Shown in pieces: positions 25,836-34,801 of a stretch of 52,712 nt of DNA (positions are counted from its first letter, which is position 1; each line of letters begins with the position of its first letter). The stretch covers positions 1-52,712 of the forward strand of contig CALXOK010000008.1 of assembly GCA_944390025.1 (NCBI GenBank). The letters are read 5' to 3'. Below the pieces are notes generated by a model. That model was not told the DNA's origin. It ran no database searches and saw only the letters and a program-made list of their open reading frames with translations. The position numbers and the translations under genes were made by a program. Source of the stretch: an uncultured Spirochaetales bacterium. Its GTDB lineage: Bacteria > Spirochaetota > Spirochaetia > Sphaerochaetales > Sphaerochaetaceae.

Positions 25836-27761
25836 ATGGTCACACTTCAGGTCAGCAACCTTTCACTGGCATTCGCAGACAGAGACATACTCAAGGACGT
25901 ATCGCTAACTCTTGATGGTAAAAGCCGTGCGGCCCTCACCGGAGCAAACGGCTGCGGCAAGTCTACACTCCTCAAGGCAATCACAGGACAGATTCAGGCT
26001 GACAGCATGGAAATAAGCAGGACAAAGGGGATATTCATCTCCTATCTTGCACAGTCAGATATCGTGCTTGAGGACAAATCCGTATATGACACCGCTGAAG
26101 AAGGATATGCGCGATTCAGCAGGCTTGAAGAGGAGGCACACGTTCTCAGGGAAGGCCTTGACGAGTCGAACTACTTGCAGCGTCTGGAGAGGATCAACGA
26201 GATTGAGGAGCTGCTGGAAAGCGTGTCCTATTACAGAAGACAGGAGCGCATTGAGCAGATTCTCCAGGGACTAGGTTTCAGAAGAAGCGACTTCACCCGT
26301 GCGGCTGGAGAGTTCTCAGGGGGCTACCAGATGCGGCTTGCCCTTGCACGCATTCTGGTTGAGGACCCTGACATCCTCCTTCTTGACGAACCGACAAACT
26401 ACCTTGACATCGACTCCATCGTCTGGCTCAAGAGCTACCTGAAGCTTTTCAAGGGAGGCCTGATGCTCGTAAGCCACGATGTGGACTTCCTTGATGACAC
26501 CGTCACTACAGTCTACGAGCTTTTCAAAGGGAAGCTGACCCGTTACAGCGGCAACTATTCTGACTATCTCAGACAAAGGCAGATTGAAATTGAGGAGCTG
26601 AAAAAGCGCTACGAGACCCAGCAGGATGAGATAGAGAAAACTGAGCGTTTCATCGAACGTTTCCGCTACAAGGCGACAAAGAGCCGCCAGGTCCAGTCAA
26701 GAATAACAGCACTGGAGAAAATGGAAGTCATCGAGATTCCTGATCATCTGAAGAAGATATCTTTCTCCTTCCCCCCTGCCCCTCACAGCGGCAATGACGT
26801 GCTCATAGCGGAAAACATACACAAAGCCTATGGTGATAATGTAATCTTCGACGGCCTTTCATTCATCGTGAGAAAGGGCGAGCGTCTTGCCATCACAGGA
26901 CGTAACGGTACTGGAAAGTCCACCCTTCTGAGGCTCCTTGCCGGTGCTGACACTGACTTCACCGGCACTATAAGGGACGGAGCAGGAGTGAAAAAAGGAT
27001 ATTACGCACAGGAGAGCGAGAAGACACTGAATCCTGCCAGCACCGTGCTTGAGGAAGTCGAGAGCATTGCTGACACAAAGGACATACCCCGCCTGAGGAC
27101 GCTTCTTGGCTCATTCCTCTTCCAGGACGACGACGTGATGAAACATGTCAGCGTGCTCTCAGGAGGAGAGAAAAGCAGGCTTGCCCTGCTTAAGATCCTG
27201 CTTCATCCTGCGAACCTGCTTCTGCTTGATGAGCCGACAAACCATCTCGACATCAACGCCAGAGACATGCTGCTGAAGGCGGTCAAGGCATATGACGGAA
27301 CGGTCATTTTCGTCAGCCATGACACTCATTTCATAAAGAACCTGGCTACACGCATACTGTATCTTTCTGACGACATGCCGGAGTTCTTCGAAGGTGATTA
27401 CGATTACTTTTCCTACAAGCTTGAAGAGAAGGAAAAAGCCTTCCTGTCTCTCAAGGCAGATGAGAAGAAAGAGAAAAAGGCCGTCACTGAGACAAAACAG
27501 AGCGCTCATCAGGCGCAGAAGGAAAGACGCAACCAGATACAGAAACTTGAGCGTCAGCTTGACACTGTCACGGCAGACATTGACAGATGCCAGCTGGAGA
27601 TTGCCCGGGTTGAAGAAGAAATGTCCAAAAGCGAGAACTACAGCGACAGCGTGAAGATAAGCCGCCTTGTGAAACGCAAGGAAGAACTTGACAGACAGAT
27701 GGAAAGCCTGAACGAACAATGGTTCTCCATCTCAAGTGAGCTTGAGGAGATCAGCCAGTGA
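25836..27761 (+). CDS. ABC-F family ATPase
   Basis: A 641-residue soluble protein with two ABC domains and no membrane segment. Lobe 1 has GANGCGKST, SGGYQMRLALARIL and DEPTNYLD; lobe 2 has GRNGTGKST, LSGGEKSRLALL and DEPTNHLD. The linker between them is helical and charged, as in ribosome-binding ABC-F proteins, and the C-terminus is a long coiled coil (Uup/YdiF-like). ABC-F proteins act at the ribosomal E site, rescuing stalled ribosomes or giving antibiotic protection; which applies here cannot be told. Its stop overlaps the Maf start (GTGA). Confidence 0.93.
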   Translation: MVTLQVSNLSLAFADRDILKDVSLTLDGKSRAALTGANGCGKSTLLKAITGQIQADSMEISRTKGIFISYLAQSDIVLEDKSVYDTAEEGYARFSRLEEEAHVLREGLDESNYLQRLERINEIEELLESVSYYRRQERIEQILQGLGFRRSDFTRAAGEFSGGYQMRLALARILVEDPDILLLDEPTNYLDIDSIVWLKSYLKLFKGGLMLVSHDVDFLDDTVTTVYELFKGKLTRYSGNYSDYLRQRQIEIEELKKRYETQQDEIEKTERFIERFRYKATKSRQVQSRITALEKMEVIEIPDHLKKISFSFPPAPHSGNDVLIAENIHKAYGDNVIFDGLSFIVRKGERLAITGRNGTGKSTLLRLLAGADTDFTGTIRDGAGVKKGYYAQESEKTLNPASTVLEEVESIADTKDIPRLRTLLGSFLFQDDDVMKHVSVLSGGEKSRLALLKILLHPANLLLLDEPTNHLDINARDMLLKAVKAYDGTVIFVSHDTHFIKNLATRILYLSDDMPEFFEGDYDYFSYKLEEKEKAFLSLKADEKKEKKAVTETKQSAHQAQKERRNQIQKLERQLDTVTADIDRCQLEIARVEEEMSKSENYSDSVKISRLVKRKEELDRQMESLNEQWFSISSELEEISQ

Positions 27762-28381
27762 AAGAAAAGCCTTCCATCGATGAAAGCCTTAAGAAACGCG
27801 TGCGTCAGCTGATGGGATGCGTGATTCTGATATCGCAATCGGTAAACCGCCTTGAGACGCTGCTTGAGTGCGGCGTCAGCGTGACAGTCTGTCCGCAGGA
27901 CACACCTGAGGACAGCACCGGCCTGACGGATCCCGAGGAGATTGTCCGCCACATCGCATACGAGAAGATGAAAAGCTACCTCAGGAGTCCTTCTTACAGG
28001 CCTCAGGAGCTGGCCATTGCCCTTGACACCATGGTTTCATTTGAAGGAAAGATGCTTGGCAAGCCTCATGACGCACAGGAAGCCAGGATGATGCTCTCCT
28101 CTTTCAGCGGTAAAAGACAGCTTGTCGTGACGGGTTTTGTCCTCCATGTTCCATCTCACGGCCTGATTACATCATCAGACAGGTCTTCAGTGCTTTTCTC
28201 AAGGCTTTCTGATGAAGAAATTGAAAATTACATAAACAGCGGAGAATGGAAGGGAGCGGCAGGAGGATACCGGATACAGAAGACGGGCTGGAAGCTCATT
28301 GACTCAATCTCAGGAAGCTGGTCGAATGTCATCGGGCTGCCGCTTGAGGCTGTTGTCAGACACCTGGAAACCTACACGTAA
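27758..28381 (+). CDS. Maf-like nucleotide pyrophosphatase
   Basis: This 207-residue protein matches the Maf/YhdE house-cleaning pyrophosphatases that remove modified nucleotides such as dTTP/UTP analogues. Conserved pieces are ALDTMVSFEGKMLGKP, MLSSFSGKRQLVVTG and the ending YINSGEWKGAAGGYRIQ with SGSWSNVIGLPL. The N-terminal SQSPRR motif is altered to LISQSVNRL, so substrate handling may differ. The start is GTG overlapping the ABC-F stop. The 3' end overlaps the ArsR gene by 10 bp. Confidence 0.85.
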   Translation: MKEKPSIDESLKKRVRQLMGCVILISQSVNRLETLLECGVSVTVCPQDTPEDSTGLTDPEEIVRHIAYEKMKSYLRSPSYRPQELAIALDTMVSFEGKMLGKPHDAQEARMMLSSFSGKRQLVVTGFVLHVPSHGLITSSDRSSVLFSRLSDEEIENYINSGEWKGAAGGYRIQKTGWKLIDSISGSWSNVIGLPLEAVVRHLETYT

Positions 28382-28674
28382 AGCTCGTCGTTATGCTCCT
28401 TTCCTGTCTCCAGAATCCTTTTGATGTGCTCATCGCAAAGACGGTAATAGACACTGCGACCATCCTTTCTGGCCCTGACCAGACGAGATGTCTTCAATGT
28501 CTTGAGCTGCTGGGAGATGGCACTCTGCCCCATATTGAGCCTTGAAGCTATCTCATTGACCGGGCACTCCCCTTCCTGAAGCAGGTAGAGTATCTTGAGA
28601 CGGGTTGAGTCCGCAAAGACCTTGAAAAAGTCCGCCAGATCCATGTATTCCTCATCTGTCAGTGTCTCAAACAT
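28372..28674 (-). CDS. ArsR/SmtB-family metal-sensing repressor
   Basis: This 100-residue winged-helix repressor reads ADSTRLKILYLLQEGECPVNE at the start of the fold and has the recognition helix MGQSAISQQLKTL. The alpha-5 zinc site is complete: D81, H83, H94 and E97 follow the SmtB spacing D-x-H-x10-H-x2-E. The alpha-3 site has only one cysteine, so zinc rather than cadmium or lead is the likely ligand. It lies 3 nt after the GNAT gene and should be co-transcribed with it. No zinc transporter is in the window. Confidence 0.88.
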   Translation of the reverse strand: MFETLTDEEYMDLADFFKVFADSTRLKILYLLQEGECPVNEIASRLNMGQSAISQQLKTLKTSRLVRARKDGRSVYYRLCDEHIKRILETGKEHNDELYV

Positions 28675-28677
28675 AGC

Positions 28678-29373
28678 TCAATCCTCCTTCCAAAGCCACC
28701 AGACAGGAAGCTGTCCCTTCTCAAGGCCGAGCTTTGACTGCAGTCTCATGCTGGCAGTGTTCGAGAAAAAGACATGGCAGTAAGGAATCCTGCCTTCTTC
28801 CAGTGCAAGGTTAATATCATGTTTTTCCAGAATCTGCGCATAACCGCGGTGACGGTATCGGTCAAAAACATGAAGCATACCCATGCTTCCTTCCTTGTGG
28901 AATCCTATAAAGCCCGCAAGAATGCCATCCACGAACAGGCCTGAAAGCCTTCCATTTCTCAAATCTACTCTCAGTTCATCACCATCAATGAGAGTATAGA
29001 CTTCTCTCACTGTGCTGTAGTAGCTTTCGTCAAGGGTTCTTATATCACATTCTGAGGTGTCGCACCTTCCCTTCTGCCAGCTCCAGGTCCAGCAGCCTTC
29101 CTCATTGGCGAAGGCGTACTTCTCAATCAGAAGATTCCGGGTCTTTTCATCATGCACGCATACAAGATTGTAGATGGAAAGGTCATGGCGCTCCAGCACT
29201 CTTACGGCATCAGAGAGCGTCGCCACGCTCACAAGGCCGTCAAGACAGACAGCAATCCCGTCCTCATCGCAGAAGACAACCGATGAGTCCTCATTGTCCA
29301 GAAGAGATGCCATGTCTGCATATGACAGTCTGTCAATGGACACGATCTTTTCCCTGACCTGTTTCTTGTTCAT
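28678..29373 (-). CDS. GNAT-family acetyltransferase
   Basis: This 231-residue protein has a GNAT fold in its C-terminal half: LSGLFVDGILAGFIGFH, then the acetyl-CoA loop DRYRHRGYAQILEK, then FFSNTASMRLQSKLGLEKG. The N-terminal part may be a second, degenerate GNAT-like half. The substrate is unknown. The ATG is 6 nt from a TATTAT -10 (29380-29385) with TTAACC 17 nt upstream, so it is leaderless in type. It heads an operon with the SmtB-like repressor. Confidence 0.8.
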   Translation of the reverse strand: MNKKQVREKIVSIDRLSYADMASLLDNEDSSVVFCDEDGIAVCLDGLVSVATLSDAVRVLERHDLSIYNLVCVHDEKTRNLLIEKYAFANEEGCWTWSWQKGRCDTSECDIRTLDESYYSTVREVYTLIDGDELRVDLRNGRLSGLFVDGILAGFIGFHKEGSMGMLHVFDRYRHRGYAQILEKHDINLALEEGRIPYCHVFFSNTASMRLQSKLGLEKGQLPVWWLWKED

Positions 29374-29451
29374 GCCGCAATAATACCAGTTTGCCGTATC
29401 TTGGTTAATATTTTACGGACAAGATTATTTTTTTGGTGTATTGTCAGGAGT

Positions 29452-30360
29452 ATGGAAAAAGAATTCACATTAGGCTTCATTGGTCTGGGTGTCATGGGTC
29501 ACAGCATGGCACAGCATCTGATTGACGCAGGTTACACACTGAACCTTTACAACAGGACAAAGAGCAAGGCGGATGACCTGCTTTGCGACAGGGTGAGATG
29601 GTGTGACAGCCCGGCACAGGTCGCCAGCAGAAGTGACATCACATTCTCAATTGTCGGCTACCCCGCCGATGTCGAGTCCATCTACCTCGGTCAGGACGGC
29701 ATTGCCAGCGGCATTCAGGAAGGCTCAGTCGCAGTCGACATGACCACCACACGCCCGTCTCTCATGCTCACAATCGAAAAGGAGCTGAAAAACAAAGGTG
29801 CCTTCTTTGCAGATGCTCCGGTTTCCGGCGGCGACAAGGGTGCAAGAGAAGCCACACTGACATTCATGACAGGCTGCTGTGACGAGGTATTCGAGCGAAT
29901 CAGGCCATACCTTTCACTCATGGGAAAGAGCATAAACCACTGCGGCGGTGTCTCGATGGGTCAGCAGACAAAGATGTGCAACCAGATTCTCATTGCCGGC
30001 ACGATGATAGGGCTCTGCGAGGCACTTGTCTACGGAGCTGCTGCCGGACTTGATGTTGCAGAAATGGTGAATACCATCCGTCCGGGCGCTGCAGGCTGCT
30101 GGTCTCTTGACAACTATGCTCCACGAGTGCTGAAAGGTGATTTCGAGCCCGGATTCATGATTGATCACTTCATCAAGGACATGGGGCTTGCGCTTGAGGA
30201 AGCGGAACGTATGCAGCTGTGTCTGCCAGGGCTTGCTCTTGTGAAACAGCTTTACACAGCACTCCAGGCTCAGGGAAAGGGGCGCAAGGGTACACAGATG
30301 CTTGTCCGCGTCATTGAACAGCTCAGTGCCAGGGAATGCTTCAGGGAGGCTTCCAATTGA
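29452..30360 (+). CDS. 3-hydroxyisobutyrate dehydrogenase-like reductase (GarR/GlxR group)
   Basis: A 302-residue beta-hydroxyacid dehydrogenase. Signature pieces are GFIGLGVMGHSMAQHL (NAD(P)-binding, residues 8-23), DAPVSGGDKGAREATLTFM (substrate site) and the catalytic Lys in GQQTKMCNQ. Possible substrates are tartronate semialdehyde, 3-hydroxyisobutyrate or succinic semialdehyde. Start ATG 29452 is chosen over the longer frame from 29401 because it gives the family N-terminus. TATTGT at 29439-29444 is 7 nt upstream. It overlaps the citrate synthase start by four bases (TTGA). Confidence 0.9.
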   Translation: MEKEFTLGFIGLGVMGHSMAQHLIDAGYTLNLYNRTKSKADDLLCDRVRWCDSPAQVASRSDITFSIVGYPADVESIYLGQDGIASGIQEGSVAVDMTTTRPSLMLTIEKELKNKGAFFADAPVSGGDKGAREATLTFMTGCCDEVFERIRPYLSLMGKSINHCGGVSMGQQTKMCNQILIAGTMIGLCEALVYGAAAGLDVAEMVNTIRPGAAGCWSLDNYAPRVLKGDFEPGFMIDHFIKDMGLALEEAERMQLCLPGLALVKQLYTALQAQGKGRKGTQMLVRVIEQLSARECFREASN

Positions 30361-31655
30361 TAAAAGAAGACAGGAAAGCAAAACTGATTCTGCCTGACGG
30401 ACAGCAGGTTGAGCTGTCTGTCATCACAGACAACATGGGTGCGCACAGCATAGACATCGCGTCACTGCGCAGCGATACCGGTTACATCACTTACGATCCC
30501 GGCTACATGAACACAGGCAGCTGCATGTCATCAATCTGCTATATCAACGGAGAAAAAGGCATCCTGCGCTACCGCGGTTATGACATTGAGGATCTCGTCG
30601 ACAACTGTGACTTCATCGAAGTGGCCTATCTTCTCATAAAGGGCATGCTGCCGAATGCTGCAGAAAGACAGGAATACACCCAGCTGCTGAACAAGCACTC
30701 ATTGCTTCATGTCGACATGAGGAACTTTTTCCGCTCCTACCCTCATGGAGCCCATCCGATGGCAATTCTTGCCAGCATGGTCGCATCCCTTTCCGCATTC
30801 TATCCTGAGATGGAAGAAAGAGACCCTGAGGAAAACATCGACCTCACAGTCACCCGCCTGTTATCGAAGATGAGGACCATAGCTGCCTTCTCCTACCGGC
30901 AGGACAAAGGCTATGACTTTGTCGAGCCGCGTTACGACTACTCCTACTGCGAGAACTTCCTCAACATGCTCTTCAGCTCACCGGTCATCGACTACCATCC
31001 CGATCCGGTGCATGTGAAGGCCCTCAACCAGCTTCTCATCCTCCATGCCGATCATGAGCAGAACTGCTCCACATCAGCTGTCCGGCTTGTCGGCTCATCT
31101 GAGGCGAATCTCTATGCCTCAGTCGCGGCAGGCTGCTGTGCTCTCTGGGGTCCGAAACACGGAGGAGCGAATCAGGCAGTCATGGCCATGCTTGAAAGGA
31201 TAATCAATGAAGGACTCAGCGTGGACGATGTCGTTTCAATGGCAAAAGACAAGTCATCCTCCTTCCGTCTGTCCGGCTTCGGCCACAGGGTCTACAAAAC
31301 CTTCGACCCGAGGGCCAAGATTGCTAAGAGGATGTGTCAGGAAGTGCTTGCTGCCGCACACAAGGAAGACAGACTGCTTGAGACAGCCATGAAGCTCGAG
31401 GAGCGTGCACTTAGTGATGATTACTTCATCGAGCGCCACCTCTACCCCAACGTCGATTTCTATACAGGCATCATCTTCCACCTGATGGGTATTCCGCAGT
31501 CAATGTTCACAGTCCTCTTCGCGATGGGACGTCTGCCTGGCTGGATTGCACACTATCTTGAGTGGAGACATGATCCATACCAGAAGATAGGACGTCCGCG
31601 TCAGGTCTATTCAGGGCCTGAACTGAAAAAGGTCATTCCGATAAACGAGAGATGA
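30357..31655 (+). CDS. gltA: Citrate synthase
   Basis: The enzyme condenses acetyl-CoA and oxaloacetate. The 432-residue sequence shows GILRYRGYDIEDL, PHGAHPMAILASMV, GPKHGGANQAV and the active-site GFGHRVYKTFDPRA, with a second His/Asp-bearing stretch toward the end. I start at TTG 30357, 7 nt after GGAGG and overlapping the stop of the upstream dehydrogenase; ATG 30336 in frame lies before that ribosome binding site. The CoA-binding gene follows with an ATGA overlap. It converges on the aconitase-isocitrate dehydrogenase operon. Confidence 0.95.
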   Translation: MIKEDRKAKLILPDGQQVELSVITDNMGAHSIDIASLRSDTGYITYDPGYMNTGSCMSSICYINGEKGILRYRGYDIEDLVDNCDFIEVAYLLIKGMLPNAAERQEYTQLLNKHSLLHVDMRNFFRSYPHGAHPMAILASMVASLSAFYPEMEERDPEENIDLTVTRLLSKMRTIAAFSYRQDKGYDFVEPRYDYSYCENFLNMLFSSPVIDYHPDPVHVKALNQLLILHADHEQNCSTSAVRLVGSSEANLYASVAAGCCALWGPKHGGANQAVMAMLERIINEGLSVDDVVSMAKDKSSSFRLSGFGHRVYKTFDPRAKIAKRMCQEVLAAAHKEDRLLETAMKLEERALSDDYFIERHLYPNVDFYTGIIFHLMGIPQSMFTVLFAMGRLPGWIAHYLEWRHDPYQKIGRPRQVYSGPELKKVIPINER

Positions 31656-32017
31656 GAAAAATGGAACTGAACGAGATTATGAAATCCAGAGTATTCACTG
31701 TTCTTGGTGACACTCTCAACGAAGAGAAATACGCATACAGAATCAAGCATGCGCTGATGGATGCCGGATACACTGTCCACTGTGTCGGCAAGGAGCTGGC
31801 AAGCCTTAATGATGTGCCGGAAGAGGAAATTGAGGTACTGGATTTATGTATCAATCCTGTTCGCGGTCTTTCCAAGATCAGGGAATGCAGGAAACAAATC
31901 AGGGCGGTCCTGATTCAGCCTGGAGCCGGAAGCGATGAAATAACGCAGTATCTTGATCAGAAAAACATTCCCTGGCTTGACGGCTGTGCTCTAAAGGGGC
32001 TTGAGGCTATTAAGTAG
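31652..32017 (+). CDS. Small CoA-binding domain protein
   Basis: A 121-residue Rossmann-type protein of the CoA_binding_2 (YccU-like) group. The first strand reads VFTVLGDTLNEEKYAYRI with the usual K-Y pair, followed by DAGYTVHCVGKE and a late IQPGAGSDE. Members bind CoA but their function is mostly unknown. ATG 31652 overlaps the citrate synthase stop; ATG 31661 is an equal alternative. Position at the end of a citrate synthase operon suggests a link to acyl-CoA metabolism. Confidence 0.8.
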   Translation: MRKMELNEIMKSRVFTVLGDTLNEEKYAYRIKHALMDAGYTVHCVGKELASLNDVPEEEIEVLDLCINPVRGLSKIRECRKQIRAVLIQPGAGSDEITQYLDQKNIPWLDGCALKGLEAIK

Positions 32018-32035
32018 AAAGCATCTCATATAGTA

Positions 32036-32071
32036 AGCGGAAAGGAACAGACATCCTTTCCGCTTCTTATT
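32036..32071 (+). terminator. Terminator of citrate synthase operon
   Basis: An 11-bp perfect stem AGCGGAAAGGA (32036-32046) and TCCTTTCCGCT (32054-32064) with a 7-nt loop, followed by TCTTATTTC. It may also stop transcripts from the other side. Confidence 0.8.
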
Positions 32072-32089
32072 TCAGTGTTATTCGTTAAA

Positions 32090-32097
32090 GAAAATCC
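32090..32097 (+). repeat. Left copy of 8-bp target site duplication
   Basis: GAAAATCC directly precedes the ISL3 element; the identical right copy is at 33589-33596. Confidence 0.93.
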
Positions 32098-32122
32098 GGG
32101 TCTTTCACAAAAGTTGTGGGAA
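32098..32122 (+). repeat. Left terminal inverted repeat of ISL3 element
   Basis: The 25-bp left end, which itself contains TTCACAAAAGTTGTG, a near-palindrome. The leader up to the transposase start (32123-32205) contains an AAGGAG ribosome binding site. Confidence 0.85.
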
Positions 32123-32205
32123 TGAATAGCTAGAATTGAAAAGAAAGGGGCAAGCGCCTTATTGTTTAAATTGCAAAAAAAACCAACAAACAAGGAGCAA
32201 GCCCC

Positions 32206-33585
32206 ATGGCCGATATTATCAGCTTTCCCAGCCTTCTGGTAGGGTTTCATCAGAATATTTCATCTATCGAGACAAGAATTTCACGTTCAGGAAGGTTGAA
32301 TCACTTCCTGTCAGGGGAATATCACATCCAGGAAGGCCACAGAATCTGTTCTAAATGTAACAATACCGCTCATGTTCACGGTTCAGCTCAGATACACCTG
32401 TCTCATATTCCTCTTGGCAATGAGCTGAGCACATTGACCTTTGAAAGAATGAGGTTCAAGTGTCCTTGCTGTGGATCTACCTGGATGCAGGATGTTCCAT
32501 TCAAGGCCAAAGGACACTTCATTACGGTTCAGCTTGAAACCTATGCTCATGACCTGCTGGAGAAAGGCCTGTCGAATAAGATGGTCTGTTCAATCACCGG
32601 TCTGGGGCGCAATACAGTTAAAGACATAGACATGAAACGTCTCGAAGGACTGTACACACAGGTGGGCACAGATGGAAAACGGCATCTTCTGAAGCCTGAA
32701 CGACAGACTACAGCTATTGCTGTTGATGAAATCAAGATTCATGAAGGTCCAGTCTTCATCACTGTTATCATTGACCTTGAGACCGGTCATATCCTCTGGA
32801 TTGCACACGGTAAGAAGAAAAAGGCAATCCTTGACTTCATAGAGCATGTCGGTAAGGACTGGTTTGACACCGTAGAGGCTGTTGTCTGCGACATGAACAG
32901 CGACTATCAGGAAGTATTTGAAGATGAATTTGACCACATCCAGGTGGTATTCGATTACTTTCACATCATCAAGAACTTTAATGAGAAGGTAGTCGCTGAG
33001 GTACGTAAGGATGAACAGCGGCGTCTGACCAGAGAAGGTAATATTGAAGCTGCTAAAGCGCTCAAGAAAACCCGGTACATACTCATTTCCAAACGTGAGA
33101 CATTGCAGAAGAAAGACCAGGCTGCCATCAATGGAAAGATTATCGTACATGAGGGTAATCTGTTTCCCCGTTCTGAAAAGCTTGCCATGGGGAATAAAGA
33201 ACAGAAGTACGATGACCTGATTAGAGAGAATGAGCTACTGTTCAAACTGGATTTGATTAAACAAGCTCTGGATGAGGCTTACAGGTCCCGTGATGAGATT
33301 GAAATGACTGAGCTTATATCCAACATCATCAACATCTGCCAGAAGACAGGCAATAAGCATTTCCAGTGGTTTGCAAGACTCCTGCTCAATCATTTTGAGG
33401 GTATCATTGCCCATGCAAGCCTGCCTTACTCCACTGGACGGCTGGAAGGATTGAACAACAAGGCCAAGCAGGTAATGCGTCAGGCTTATGGCTACAGAGA
33501 TGATGAATACTTCTTTCTCAAGCTCATCGACTCAAGCAGGCACTCTCAACGGGGTAATCAGAAATCCCACAGAAAAAGTGATTGA
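32206..33585 (+). CDS. ISL3-family DDE transposase
   Basis: A 459-residue transposase with an N-terminal zinc-finger (C-x2-C ... CPCCGSTW), a short HTH, and the DDE domain. Catalytic pieces are AIAVDEIKIHEG (first Asp), EAVVCDMNSDYQ (second Asp) and YSTGRLEGLNNKAKQ (Glu). The segment VVFDYFHIIKNFNE is typical for ISL3. AAGGAG precedes the ATG. The frame is intact and full length, so it could be functional. Its GC is a little below the neighbouring housekeeping genes. Confidence 0.95.
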   Translation: MADIISFPSLLVGFHQNISSIETRISRSGRLNHFLSGEYHIQEGHRICSKCNNTAHVHGSAQIHLSHIPLGNELSTLTFERMRFKCPCCGSTWMQDVPFKAKGHFITVQLETYAHDLLEKGLSNKMVCSITGLGRNTVKDIDMKRLEGLYTQVGTDGKRHLLKPERQTTAIAVDEIKIHEGPVFITVIIDLETGHILWIAHGKKKKAILDFIEHVGKDWFDTVEAVVCDMNSDYQEVFEDEFDHIQVVFDYFHIIKNFNEKVVAEVRKDEQRRLTREGNIEAAKALKKTRYILISKRETLQKKDQAAINGKIIVHEGNLFPRSEKLAMGNKEQKYDDLIRENELLFKLDLIKQALDEAYRSRDEIEMTELISNIINICQKTGNKHFQWFARLLLNHFEGIIAHASLPYSTGRLEGLNNKAKQVMRQAYGYRDDEYFFLKLIDSSRHSQRGNQKSHRKSD

Positions 33586-33588
33586 ACC
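33564..33588 (-). repeat. Right terminal inverted repeat of ISL3 element
   Basis: 25-bp right end; the transposase stop codon (33583-33585) lies inside it. Confidence 0.85.
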
Positions 33589-33596
33589 GAAAATCC
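33589..33596 (+). repeat. Right copy of 8-bp target site duplication
   Basis: GAAAATCC, identical to 32090-32097. Confidence 0.93.
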
Positions 33597-33616
33597 TGCC
33601 ATTTCTGGCCGACTGC

Positions 33617-34801
33617 TCACATGTTTTTGACAAGCTCCTGTCCAAAAGCCTTTGTACCGAGACATCTGGCTCCTGTCCTGTCATCAAGAAGATTGTAGAA
33701 ATCCCTTGTGACAGTCTTCGCTGCTATTGTCTTCTCCACAGCCTTGAGCACATAGTCAGCAGCCTCCCTGAGACCTTTATAGCGGAGCATCATCTCACCT
33801 GAGAGCACGAGCGAGAGGGGATTCACGATATCCTGTCCTGCGATATCAGGAGCAACACCATGAGTTGCCTCGAATACCGCAGTGCCGGTCTTGTAGTTTA
33901 TGTTAGCTCCGGGTGCGATTCCGATACCTCCGACTTCGGCAGCCAGAGCATCGGACACATAGTCGCCGTTGAGATTCAGCGTTGCGATGACACTGTACTT
34001 CTCCGGCTTGAGCAGGATGTTCTGCAAGAAGGCGTCGCAGATACAGTCATTGATGAGGATGTCTGTGCCATCAGCAGGAATGAAGAGGCTTCCATCCTTC
34101 TCATATGCACCGTATTCATCCTTTGCAAGCTCATAGCCCCACTTCAGGAAACCTCCTTCAGTGAACTTCATTATGTTTCCCTTGTGCACAAGGGTGACAG
34201 TTTTCCTCCCATCATCAATCGCAAAGTCGATTGCTGCCCTGATCAGGCGTTTGGAGCCTTCTTCGCTCACAGGCTTTATACCGATTGCGCTTGTCTGTGG
34301 AAAGCGTATTTTCCTGACATTCATCTCGCTGGAGAGGAAGGAAATGACTCTTGCCGCCTCCGCGCTTCCGGCACTCCACTCAATTCCGGCATAAATATCC
34401 TCTGTGTTCTCCCTGAAGACAACCATGTCAACCTTTTCAGGATGCCTGAGGGGAGACGGAGTGCCTTCAAAATAGCGCACTGGTCTCTGGCATACATAAA
34501 GATCCAGAAGCTGCCGCAAAGCGACATTCAGGCTTCGCTTCCCCTTCCCGACCGGAGTCATCAGAGGGCCTTTTATGGCCAGTCCGACCTGGCTGATTCT
34601 CTCAAGTGTCTCCTCAGGAAGGCTGTCACCGGTCAGCTTCTCAGCCTTTGTGCCAGCAAGAACCTCCTCAAAGACAAGCCTCACGCTGTCGCCGTAAGCC
34701 TTGCTGACAGCATGCTCAAGCACATCAATCATCACCGGTGTGATCTCTGGTCCGACTCCGTCTCCTTCAATATAGAGGACAGGAATTTCCCTTACACTCA
34801 T
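33617..34801 (-). CDS. icd: Isocitrate dehydrogenase, probably NAD-dependent
   Basis: A 394-residue enzyme that converts isocitrate to 2-oxoglutarate. It follows E. coli Icd closely: [21 protein letters not shown] (with the regulatory/substrate Ser at 90), [25 protein letters not shown] and [14 protein letters not shown]. At the cofactor site the motif is [10 protein letters not shown]: Asp319 and Ile320 replace the Lys-Tyr pair that binds the NADP phosphate in E. coli. Arg366 and Asn370 replace Tyr391 and Arg395. These changes are typical of NAD-using forms. ATG overlaps the aconitase stop (ATGA), so it is the second gene of an acn-icd operon. Confidence 0.95.
   Translation of the reverse strand: MSVREIPVLYIEGDGVGPEITPVMIDVLEHAVSKAYGDSVRLVFEEVLAGTKAEKLTGDSLPEETLERISQVGLAIKGPLMTPVGKGKRSLNVALRQLLDLYVCQRPVRYFEGTPSPLRHPEKVDMVVFRENTEDIYAGIEWSAGSAEAARVISFLSSEMNVRKIRFPQTSAIGIKPVSEEGSKRLIRAAIDFAIDDGRKTVTLVHKGNIMKFTEGGFLKWGYELAKDEYGAYEKDGSLFIPADGTDILINDCICDAFLQNILLKPEKYSVIATLNLNGDYVSDALAAEVGGIGIAPGANINYKTGTAVFEATHGVAPDIAGQDIVNPLSLVLSGEMMLRYKGLREAADYVLKAVEKTIAAKTVTRDFYNLLDDRTGARCLGTKAFGQELVKNM

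Larger units (their letters stand above)
32098..33588 (+). mobile_element. Complete ISL3-family insertion sequence (1491 bp)
   Basis: The element is bounded by imperfect 25-bp terminal inverted repeats: left 32098-32122, beginning GGGTCTTTCAC, and right 33564-33588, whose reverse complement begins GGTTCAATCAC. They match at 16 of 25 positions, with TGTGGGA conserved. Both ends are flanked by the same 8 bp GAAAATCC, the duplication size usual for ISL3. It carries one intact transposase whose stop lies inside the right repeat. The insertion point is between the citrate synthase operon and icd, 20 bp beyond the icd stop codon, so no gene is broken. The intact frame and exact duplication indicate a recent, possibly active, insertion. 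Confidence 0.95.

Noticed and set aside
32590..33150. 186-codon frame opposite the ISL3 transposase
   Set aside because: Antisense to an intact transposase; no independent signals.
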